Source: an uncultured Mediterranea sp.
Lineage (GTDB): Bacteria; Bacteroidota; Bacteroidia; Bacteroidales; Bacteroidaceae
Length of the DNA: 5,659 nt
Assembly: GCA_946007445.1 (NCBI GenBank)
Contig: CAMGAL010000148.1
Span: 1-5,659 of the forward strand
Direction of reading: 5' to 3'
Shown piece by piece: positions 1 through 5,659 of this stretch. The notes beneath the pieces are model-generated. The model was not told the origin of the DNA and did not search any database. It was given only the letters and a program-made list of their open reading frames with translations. Both the position numbers and the translations under genes were made by a program. Numbering within the stretch: position 1 is the stretch's first letter; each line of letters opens with the position of its first letter.

Positions 1-1
1 A

Positions 2-1483
2 TTATTTGTGTTCGATACCACGCTTCGCGATGGTGAACAAGTGCCCGGATGTCAGCTGAATACGGTGGAAAAGATTCAGGTGGCCAAGCAGTTGGAACTG
101 CTGGGCGTGGATGTGATTGAGGCGGGATTCCCCATCTCCAGCCCGGGTGACTTCAATTCGGTCATCGAGATTTCCAAGGCCGTGACGTGGCCTACCATTT
201 GCGCCCTGACCCGCGCCGTGCAGAAGGACATCGACGTAGCCGTGGACGCCCTGCGCTATGCCAAGCGCAAGCGCATCCATACGGGCATCGGTACTTCCGC
301 CTCGCACATCAAGAACAACTTCAACTCCATCCGCGAGGAGATTATCGCGCGGGCGGTGGCGGCGGTGAAGTATGCACGCCGCTTCGTGGACGACGTGGAG
401 TTTTATGCCGAAGATGCAGGCCGCACGGAGAATGAGTACCTGGCCCGCGTGGTGGAGGCCGTCATCAAGGCCGGCGCCACGGTGGTCAACATCCCCGACA
501 CCACCGGCTACTGCCTGCCCTCGGAGTATGGTGCCAAGATCAAGTACCTGATGGAGCATGTGGACGGCATACAGAATGCTATCATTTCTACCCACTGCCA
601 CAACGACCTGGGTATGGCTACGGCCAACACCATGGCTGGTGTGCTCAACGGAGCCCGCCAGGTGGAGGTGACCATCAACGGCATCGGCGAACGGGCCGGC
701 AACACCTCGCTGGAGGAGGTGGCCATGATCATCAAGTGCCACAAGGACATCGACATCGAGACCAACATCAATACGCAGAAGATCTATCCTACCAGCCGCA
801 TGGTGTCGAGCCTGATGAACATGCCCGTACAGCCCAACAAGGCCATTGTGGGACGCAACGCCTTTGCCCACTCCTCCGGCATCCACCAGGACGGCGTGCT
901 GAAGAATGTGCAGACCTACGAGATTATCGACCCGCACGACGTGGGCATCGACGACAATGCCATCGTGCTGACGGCCCGTAGCGGACGTGCCGCCTTGAAG
1001 AACCGTTTGCAAATGCTGGGTGTCAACCTGGAGCAGGAGAAGCTGGACAAGGTGTATGAGGAGTTCCTCCGCCTGGCCGACAAGAAGAAGGACATCAACG
1101 ACGACGACATCCTGGTGCTGGCCGGGGCCGACCGCTCGCAAAACCACCACATCAAGCTGGACTACCTGCAGGTGACCAGCGGCGTGGGTGTGCAGTCTGT
1201 GGCCAGCCTGGGCCTGAAGATCTCGGGCGAGAAGTTCGAGGCCTGTGCCAGCGGCAACGGTCCGGTGGATGCAGCCATCAAGGCGCTGAAGAAGATTATC
1301 AACCGGCAGATGACGCTGAAGGAGTTCACCATCCAAGCCATCAGCAAGGGCAGCGACGACATGGGCAAGGTGCACATGCAGGTGGAGTACGACGGCCACA
1401 TGTACTATGGCTTCGGAGCCAACACCGACATCATTGCCGCTTCCGTCGAGGCCTATATCGACTGTATCAACAAGTTCAAATAG
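2..1483 (+). CDS. leuA: 2-isopropylmalate synthase LeuA (5' end cut by window edge)
   Basis: First committed enzyme of leucine synthesis: it condenses acetyl-CoA with 2-oxoisovalerate to give 2-isopropylmalate in the cytoplasm. The frame is open from base 2 and reads [13 protein letters not shown]. The GTG at 8 is therefore probably an internal valine, and only about four or five N-terminal codons are missing. Numbering from that GTG, the catalytic TIM barrel covers roughly residues 1-275. It has LRDGEQ (residues 6-11) with the metal-binding Asp8, the metal ligands His196 and His198 in HCHNDLGMA, and NGIGERAGN ending in Asn232. Both classical family signatures are intact. Residues from about 380 to 491 form the C-terminal LeuA regulatory domain, which in the family binds leucine for feedback inhibition. 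The visible length of 493 residues fits the Bacteroides-type enzyme (a little under 500). It leads the leuA-leuC-leuD cluster. Its promoter or any leader lies outside the window. Confidence 0.97.
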   Translation, partial: LFVFDTTLRDGEQVPGCQLNTVEKIQVAKQLELLGVDVIEAGFPISSPGDFNSVIEISKAVTWPTICALTRAVQKDIDVAVDALRYAKRKRIHTGIGTSASHIKNNFNSIREEIIARAVAAVKYARRFVDDVEFYAEDAGRTENEYLARVVEAVIKAGATVVNIPDTTGYCLPSEYGAKIKYLMEHVDGIQNAIISTHCHNDLGMATANTMAGVLNGARQVEVTINGIGERAGNTSLEEVAMIIKCHKDIDIETNINTQKIYPTSRMVSSLMNMPVQPNKAIVGRNAFAHSSGIHQDGVLKNVQTYEIIDPHDVGIDDNAIVLTARSGRAALKNRLQMLGVNLEQEKLDKVYEEFLRLADKKKDINDDDILVLAGADRSQNHHIKLDYLQVTSGVGVQSVASLGLKISGEKFEACASGNGPVDAAIKALKKIINRQMTLKEFTIQAISKGSDDMGKVHMQVEYDGHMYYGFGANTDIIAASVEAYIDCINKFK

Positions 1484-1497
1484 CTACGAGCTACTTT

Positions 1498-1532
1498 AAA
1501 TTTTCAATTTTAAATTTTTAATTATAAATTAT
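1498..1532. repeat. AT-rich degenerate heptamer tandem repeat between leuA and leuC
   Basis: The 60-base gap 1484-1543 is almost all A and T, in sharp contrast to the GC-rich genes on each side. It divides cleanly into consecutive 7-base units: AAATTTT (1498), CAATTTT (1505), AAATTTT (1512), TAATTAT (1519) and AAATTAT (1526). A degraded ACATTGA (1533) may be a sixth. Similar AT-rich short repeats are, from general knowledge, frequent between genes in Bacteroidetes. Its function is unknown. It could be a spacer, an unstructured ribosome-loading region for leuC, or a slippage-prone sequence. I see no convincing terminator or Bacteroides-type promoter in it, so read-through from leuA to leuC is likely. 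Confidence 0.6.
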
Positions 1533-1543
1533 ACATTGAATAA

Positions 1544-2938
1544 ATGAACACCTTATTTGATAAAATCTGGGATGCCCATGTCGTCCAGCAGGTGGAGGAT
1601 GGGCCCACGCAACTCTATATTGACAGACTCTACTGTCACGAAGTGACCAGTCCGCAGGCATTCGAAGGCTTGCGTGCCCGCGGCTTGAAGTGTTTCCGTC
1701 CGGAGAAAATCTACTGTATGCCCGACCACAACACGCCCACGCACGACCAGGACAAGCCCATCGAAGACCCCATCAGCAAGACGCAGGTGGACACTCTGGC
1801 CCACAACGCCGAGGAGTTCGGCCTGACCCACTTCGGCATGATGAACAAGAAGAACGGCATCATCCATGTGGTAGGTCCCGAGCGTGGTCTGACCCTGCCG
1901 GGCATGACCATCGTCTGTGGCGACTCCCACACCTCGACGCACGGCGCTATGGGTGCTGTGGCTTTCGGCATTGGCACCAGTGAGGTGGAGATGGTGATGG
2001 CTTCGCAGTGCATCCTGCAGACCCGCCCCAAGACCATGCGCATCACCGTGGACGGACGGCTGGGGGCGGGCGTGACGGCCAAGGACCTGGCCCTCTACAT
2101 GATGTCGCGGATGTCCACCAGCGGTGCAACGGGCTACTTTGTGGAGTATGCCGGCGAGGCCGTGCGCAGCTTGAGCATGGAGGGCCGTCTGACCCTCTGC
2201 AACCTCTCCATCGAGATGGGTGCGCGTGGCGGCATGGTGGCCCCCGACGAGACCACCTTTGCCTACATCAAGGGCCGCGAATATGCTCCCAAGGGCGAAG
2301 CGTGGGAGAAGGCATTGGCCTATTGGAAGACCCTCCGCAGCGACGACGATGCCGTCTTCGACAAGGAGGTGCGCTACGATGCTGCCGACATCGAGCCTAT
2401 GATAACCTACGGCACCAATCCCGGCATGGGCATGGGCATCACGCAGCACATCCCCACCACCGAGGACATGGGCGAGGCTGCTCAGGCTTCGTTTGGCAAG
2501 TCGTTGGGCTACATGGGATTCCAGCCCGGCGAGAGCCTGCTGGGCAAGCCGGTGGACTATGTCTTCCTGGGCGCTTGCACCAACGGCCGCATCGAGGACT
2601 TCCGTGCCTTCGCCTCCATCGTGAAGGGACGCCGCAAGGCCGACCATGTGGTGGCCTGGCTGGTGCCCGGCTCCTGGATGGTGGACGAGCAGATTCGTCA
2701 AGAGGGTCTGGACAAGGTGCTCGAGGAGGCCGGCTTTGCCATCCGTCAGCCGGGATGCTCAGCCTGTCTGGCCATGAACGACGACAAGGTGCCTGCCGGC
2801 AAGTATGCCGTATCGACCAGCAACCGCAACTTTGAGGGACGTCAAGGTCCGGGTGCCCGTACGTTGCTGGCCAGCCCGCTGACCGCCGCAGCAGCTGCCG
2901 TGACCGGCGTGATTACCGATCCGCGTGAACTTATCTGA
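1544..2938 (+). CDS. leuC: 3-isopropylmalate dehydratase (isomerase) large subunit LeuC
   Basis: Large subunit of the iron-sulfur isopropylmalate isomerase. With LeuD it converts 2-isopropylmalate to 3-isopropylmalate through dehydration and rehydration. In several bacteria it also isomerises (R)-citramalate. The 464 residues match the usual length of bacterial LeuC. The aconitase-type 4Fe-4S cluster ligands are all visible: Cys345 in CTNGR, and Cys405 and Cys408 in [10 protein letters not shown]. Other family landmarks are PDHNTPT near residue 60 and [10 protein letters not shown] from residue 125. The start [14 protein letters not shown] is the conserved N-terminus of the family, so ATG 1544 is secure although no Shine-Dalgarno site precedes it, as is normal in Bacteroidetes. 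It lies 60 bases after leuA and 26 bases before leuD, consistent with one operon and with subunits made together. Nothing is truncated or missing. Confidence 0.98.
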   Translation: MNTLFDKIWDAHVVQQVEDGPTQLYIDRLYCHEVTSPQAFEGLRARGLKCFRPEKIYCMPDHNTPTHDQDKPIEDPISKTQVDTLAHNAEEFGLTHFGMMNKKNGIIHVVGPERGLTLPGMTIVCGDSHTSTHGAMGAVAFGIGTSEVEMVMASQCILQTRPKTMRITVDGRLGAGVTAKDLALYMMSRMSTSGATGYFVEYAGEAVRSLSMEGRLTLCNLSIEMGARGGMVAPDETTFAYIKGREYAPKGEAWEKALAYWKTLRSDDDAVFDKEVRYDAADIEPMITYGTNPGMGMGITQHIPTTEDMGEAAQASFGKSLGYMGFQPGESLLGKPVDYVFLGACTNGRIEDFRAFASIVKGRRKADHVVAWLVPGSWMVDEQIRQEGLDKVLEEAGFAIRQPGCSACLAMNDDKVPAGKYAVSTSNRNFEGRQGPGARTLLASPLTAAAAAVTGVITDPRELI

Positions 2939-2964
2939 TACTCCCATCCCTTATAGATATAGCA

Positions 2965-3561
2965 ATGAAACAGAAATTCAATATCATCACCAGTACCTGT
3001 GTGCCCCTTCCCTTGGAGAATGTGGACACCGACCAGATTATCCCTGCCCGTTTCCTGAAGGCCACGACCAAAGAGGAGAAGTTCTTTGGCGACAACTTGT
3101 TCCGCGATTGGCGCTACCTGCCCGATGGCACGCTTAACAAGGACTTTGTGCTCAACAACCCTCTCTACGGAGGCGAGGTGTTGGTGGCTGGCAAGAACTT
3201 TGGCTCCGGCTCCAGCCGCGAGCACGCCGCCTGGGCCATTGCGGGCTATGGCTTCCGCGTGGTGGTCAGCAGCTTCTTTGCCGACATCCACAAGAACAAC
3301 GAGCTGAACAACTTCGTGCTCCCCGTCGTGGTCACTCCCGCCTTCCTGCAGGAGCTCTTCGACTCCATCGCCGCCGACCCCAAGATGCAGGTCGAGGTCA
3401 ATCTGCCTGCCCAGACCATCACCAACCTGGCCACGGGCCACAGCGAGCACTTTGAAATCAATGCCTACAAGAAGCACTGCCTGATGAATGGCCTGGACGA
3501 TATCGACTTCCTGGTGGAGAACAAGGACAAGATTGAGGCGTTCGAGCAAGGCAAGCAGTAG
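2965..3561 (+). CDS. leuD: 3-isopropylmalate dehydratase (isomerase) small subunit LeuD
   Basis: Small, swivel-domain subunit of isopropylmalate isomerase and partner of LeuC. It contributes substrate-recognition residues to the shared active site. The protein has 198 residues, close to the usual 190-200. The substrate loop is seen as NFGSGSSREHAAWAI from residue 78, with Ser83-Ser84-Arg85 in the position that binds the substrate carboxylate in the aconitase superfamily. The N-terminal VDTDQIIPARFL segment is also typical. ATG 2965 gives MKQKFNIITSTCVPLP, which is the family start. It follows leuC by 26 bases, with no terminator between them. After its stop at 3561 come six T residues and then the hairpin region before the next gene. 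Confidence 0.98.
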   Translation: MKQKFNIITSTCVPLPLENVDTDQIIPARFLKATTKEEKFFGDNLFRDWRYLPDGTLNKDFVLNNPLYGGEVLVAGKNFGSGSSREHAAWAIAGYGFRVVVSSFFADIHKNNELNNFVLPVVVTPAFLQELFDSIAADPKMQVEVNLPAQTITNLATGHSEHFEINAYKKHCLMNGLDDIDFLVENKDKIEAFEQGKQ

Positions 3562-3570
3562 GTTTTTTGA

Positions 3571-3607
3571 AGAACGCAGACGACGCAGAAGGCGCCTTCT
3601 GCGTTCT
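3571..3607. repeat. Perfect palindrome and competing inverted repeat between leuD and the second synthase
   Basis: The 57-base gap holds two overlapping inverted repeats. The first is a perfect 22-base palindrome at 3583-3604: arms ACGCAGAAG and CTTCTGCGT around GCGC, giving a nine-pair stem in RNA. The second pairs AGAACGCAGA (3571-3580) with TCTGCGTTCT (3598-3607), ten perfect pairs around a 17-base loop. Both need the same 3' arm, so they exclude each other. The two 5' arms are near-identical direct copies (ACGCAGACG at 3574 and ACGCAGAAG at 3583). No T-run follows on either strand, so a simple intrinsic terminator is unlikely. It may instead protect or cut the mRNA, damp expression of the downstream gene, or be a copy of a dispersed intergenic repeat. 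Confidence 0.75.
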
Positions 3608-3618
3608 AATGATAATCA

Positions 3619-5163
3619 ATGGTAAACGTTATGAATCAACCACAAATAGAAATAATGGACACCACGCTGCGCGATGGCGAACAGACCAGCGGAGTGTCGT
3701 TTGTGCCTCACGAGAAGCTCATGATAGCGCGTCTGCTGCTGGAGGAGCTCAATGTGGATCGTGTGGAGGTAGCTTCGGCCAGGGTCTCTGAAGGCGAGTT
3801 TCAAGCCGTGAAGGATATCTGCAGCTGGGCAGCCCAGCATGGACTGCTACAGCGGGTGGAGGTGCTGGGATTCGTCGATGGACATACCTCTATCGACTGG
3901 ATTCGAGGTACGGGAGGAAGGGTCATCAACCTCCTCTGCAAAGGCTCCGAACGCCACTGTATCTACCAGCTGAAGAAGACGCTGCAGCAACACATTGCCG
4001 ACATCCTGAAAGAGGTGGAGTATGCCACCGAACAGGGACTGGAGGTGAATGTCTATCTGGAGGATTGGAGCAATGGCATCAAGGATTCGCCCGACTATGT
4101 GTTCGGGCTGATGGATGCACTGGTGCAGACCCCCATCCGCCGCTTCATGCTGCCCGACACACTGGGCGTGCTTAATCCCCTGCAGGTCATCGAGTATATG
4201 CGCAAGATGATGAAGCGCTATCCTGAGGTCCATTTCGACTTCCATGCCCACACCCACTACGCCTTGGCCGGCAGCAATGTGCTGGCCGCCGTGCTGAGCG
4301 GATGCAGAGGACTGCATACCACCATCAACGGCCTGGGCGAGCGGGCAGGCAATGCCCCCCTGGCCAGTGTGCAGGCCATCCTGAAAGACCACTTCAATGC
4401 CATCACCCATATCAACGAGGAGAAGCTCAACGAGGTGAGCCACCTGGTGGAGAGCTATAGCGGCATCGCCATTCCGCCCAACAAGCCCATTGTGGGTGGC
4501 AGTGTCTTCACGCAGGTGGCCGGAGTCCATGCCGATGGTGACAACAAGAACAACCTCTACTGCAACGCCCTCTTGCCCGAACGATTTGGCCGCAAGCGCG
4601 AGTATGCCCTTGGCAAGGCCAGTGGCAAGGCCAACATCCGCAAGAACCTAGAGGAGTTGGGGCTGCAACTCAGCGAAGAGGCCATGCGCAAGGTAACGCA
4701 GCGCATCATCGAGCTGGGCGACAAGAAGGAGCTGGTGACGCAAGACGACCTGCCCTACATCGTGAGCGATGTGCTGAAGCACACCACCATCGACGAGCGC
4801 GTGCGCCTCATCAGCTACATGGTCAGCATCGCCTACGGTTTGCGCCCCATGGCCTGTGTGCGGCTGGAGGTCAATGGCGAGGTGTATGAGGAGAATGCAG
4901 CCGGCGACGGCCAGTTTGACGCCTTCGTGCGTGCCGTGCGCCACATCTACCGCGACCGCCTGGGACGTAAGTTCCCCTGGCTCTCCAACTACAACGTCTC
5001 CATCCCTCCCGGCGGACGGACCGATGCCTTGGTACAGACCACGATTGAATGGACCTTTCAGGAGAAGACCTACCGTACCCATGCTCTCGATGCCGACCAG
5101 ACCGAAGCGGCCATGAAGGCCACCATCAAGATGCTGAATATGGTGGAACCCTGCTATAATTGA
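3619..5163 (+). CDS. Second isopropylmalate/citramalate synthase family protein (CimA-like)
   Basis: Member of the DRE-TIM acyl-transferase family that joins acetyl-CoA to a 2-oxo acid. It is clearly different from LeuA upstream. It is probably either an (R)-citramalate synthase feeding isoleucine synthesis or a second 2-isopropylmalate synthase; sequence alone does not decide. Numbering from ATG 3619 (514 residues), DTTLRDGEQ lies at 14-22 with metal-binding Asp19, the metal histidines are His209 and His211, and GLGERAGN ends in Asn245. Residues from about 390 to 510 form a LeuA-type regulatory domain with GDGQFDAF and PPGGRTDA. The odd point is HAHTHYAL (209-216): the Asn-Asp that normally follows HxH is replaced by Thr-His. 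ATG 3631 (MNQPQIEIMDTT) is an equally good start and gives 510 residues. It follows leuD by 57 bases containing a hairpin. Such a gene commonly sits between leuD and leuB in Bacteroides. Confidence 0.88.
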   Translation: MVNVMNQPQIEIMDTTLRDGEQTSGVSFVPHEKLMIARLLLEELNVDRVEVASARVSEGEFQAVKDICSWAAQHGLLQRVEVLGFVDGHTSIDWIRGTGGRVINLLCKGSERHCIYQLKKTLQQHIADILKEVEYATEQGLEVNVYLEDWSNGIKDSPDYVFGLMDALVQTPIRRFMLPDTLGVLNPLQVIEYMRKMMKRYPEVHFDFHAHTHYALAGSNVLAAVLSGCRGLHTTINGLGERAGNAPLASVQAILKDHFNAITHINEEKLNEVSHLVESYSGIAIPPNKPIVGGSVFTQVAGVHADGDNKNNLYCNALLPERFGRKREYALGKASGKANIRKNLEELGLQLSEEAMRKVTQRIIELGDKKELVTQDDLPYIVSDVLKHTTIDERVRLISYMVSIAYGLRPMACVRLEVNGEVYEENAAGDGQFDAFVRAVRHIYRDRLGRKFPWLSNYNVSIPPGGRTDALVQTTIEWTFQEKTYRTHALDADQTEAAMKATIKMLNMVEPCYN

Positions 5164-5167
5164 CAGA

Positions 5168-5659
5168 ATGAAACTTACTACAACCATGAAGAAACTGCTG
5201 GCTATCTGTGCCTGCTTGCCCACACTGCTCTATGCAGACATTCCTCCTGTCATTCGTCAGGATGCTTCCCTGCAGACGGCGAAAGACGAACTGACACGTG
5301 TCTACATCACGCCCAAGCGGATTGTCAGCAAGTATGCAGGCAAGGAAAACAACCTGATAAAGGAGGAGCAGCACCTGCTGGTGCAGGGCAATGGACAGTC
5401 CGAAATGAGCCGCAAGAACTGCTGCTGGATGACCTCCACCGACCACGAGAAGGCCTCGCTGCTCCTCGACTTCGGGCACGAACTGCATGGCGGGCTGAAG
5501 CTCGTGATGGGTAGCTCCACCCGTCGTCAGCCTTCGCTGGTGCGCATTCGCTTCGGCGAGTCGGTGGGCGAGGCCGGCAGCACCACCTCCAATGCCGAGT
5601 GGAAGGTGGGCTTCTCTACCGACGACCATGCCCAGCGCGACAGTGTCGTGGAGATTCCG
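5168..5659 (+). CDS. Exported alpha-L-rhamnosidase-like protein, N-terminal part (runs off window)
   Basis: An open frame of 164 codons continues past the right edge. From ATG 5186 it begins MKKLLAICACLPTLLYA, a positive start plus hydrophobic core ending in a plausible signal-peptidase I site (LYA before DIPP). ATG 5168, four bases after the upstream stop, adds six residues. The mature part reads VYITPKRIV, then LLLDFGHELHGGLKL, VRIRFGESVGEA and DDHAQRDSVVEIP. This order matches what I recall of the N-terminal beta-sandwich region of Bacteroidales proteins annotated as alpha-L-rhamnosidase (GH78-like), which remove rhamnose from plant or microbial polysaccharides in the periplasm or outside the cell. 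The catalytic barrel would lie beyond the window, so activity cannot be judged. The gap of 4 or 22 bases suggests co-transcription with the leucine genes, an unexpected partnership. leuB is the usual occupant of this place. Confidence 0.72.
   Translation, partial: MKLTTTMKKLLAICACLPTLLYADIPPVIRQDASLQTAKDELTRVYITPKRIVSKYAGKENNLIKEEQHLLVQGNGQSEMSRKNCCWMTSTDHEKASLLLDFGHELHGGLKLVMGSSTRRQPSLVRIRFGESVGEAGSTTSNAEWKVGFSTDDHAQRDSVVEIP

Noticed and set aside
8..10. GTG at 8 as the true start of leuA
   Set aside because: The frame stays open to base 2 and encodes Leu-Phe just before, matching the usual N-terminal LF[VI][10 protein letters not shown]. The real start is just outside the window.
2..1399. 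Long open frame on the - strand opposite leuA (465 codons)
   Set aside because: Its product is a repetitive His/Val/Leu/Gly-rich string with no recognisable domain. It mirrors the GC-rich codon use of leuA, whose protein is conserved throughout.
1481..1520. Possible intrinsic terminator after leuA: TAGCT-ACG-AGCTA followed by T-rich sequence
   Set aside because: The stem is only five pairs, three of them A-T, and the following sequence is mixed A and T rather than a clean T-run. leuC directly downstream argues for read-through.
1532..1539. TACATTGA as a Bacteroides -7 box (TAnnTTTG) for leuC
   Set aside because: Two of the six fixed positions differ, no clear -33 TTTG sits at the right distance, and transcription would start at or inside the leuC start codon.
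1553..2701. Long open frame on the - strand opposite leuC (382 codons)
   Set aside because: Same reason: a low-complexity His/Gly/Ala-rich translation lying wholly against a clear, complete LeuC.
2008..2835. Open frame of 275 codons on the + strand inside leuC in another phase
   Set aside because: The translation is rich in Arg, His, Gly and Cys with no family resemblance. It is a shadow of the real leuC frame.
3562..3607. Hairpin between leuD and the second synthase as an operon-ending terminator
   Set aside because: The T-run lies before the hairpin on the + strand, and no T-run follows it on either strand.
5186..5236. Lipoprotein signal (lipobox) in the exported protein, around LAICAC
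   Set aside because: The residues before either cysteine do not fit the usual [LVI][ASTVI][GAS]C pattern, and the hydrophobic stretch before them is too short. A signal-peptidase I site after LYA fits better.

Overview
The window looks like chromosomal DNA from a member of the Bacteroidales (Bacteroides, Prevotella or a near relative with GC-rich coding sequence). LeuA, LeuC and LeuD read almost word for word like the Bacteroides-type proteins as I remember them. The short intergenic gaps include one very AT-rich stretch, there are no strong Shine-Dalgarno sites, and a secreted rhamnosidase-like protein of a type common in gut Bacteroidales lies at the end. I cannot name the species.

All genes lie on the + strand and look like one transcription unit. 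Positions 2-1483 hold leuA (2-isopropylmalate synthase), which has lost only its first few codons at the window edge. A 60-base AT-rich gap built of degenerate heptamers follows. leuC (1544-2938) and leuD (2965-3561) encode the large and small subunits of isopropylmalate isomerase. A 57-base gap then carries a perfect palindrome and a competing inverted repeat. The next gene, 3619-5163, encodes a second, divergent member of the isopropylmalate/citramalate synthase family. Four bases after it begins an exported protein resembling the N-terminus of Bacteroidales alpha-L-rhamnosidases (GH78-like). It runs off the right edge.

Metabolically, LeuA condenses acetyl-CoA with 2-oxoisovalerate and LeuCD isomerises the product. 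The second synthase may make (R)-citramalate from pyruvate and acetyl-CoA, which LeuCD can also isomerise on the way to 2-oxobutyrate and isoleucine, or it may be a second leucine-pathway enzyme. Both routes need LeuB, 3-isopropylmalate dehydrogenase, which is the gene I would expect next. It is not there: a carbohydrate-active enzyme gene occupies its place.

Most of the window is ordinary leucine biosynthesis, and I see no sign of a wholly new system. The points worth a second look are the leuB-to-rhamnosidase replacement, an altered active-site motif (HAHTH instead of HxHND) in the second synthase, the mutually exclusive hairpins before that gene, and the heptamer repeat before leuC.
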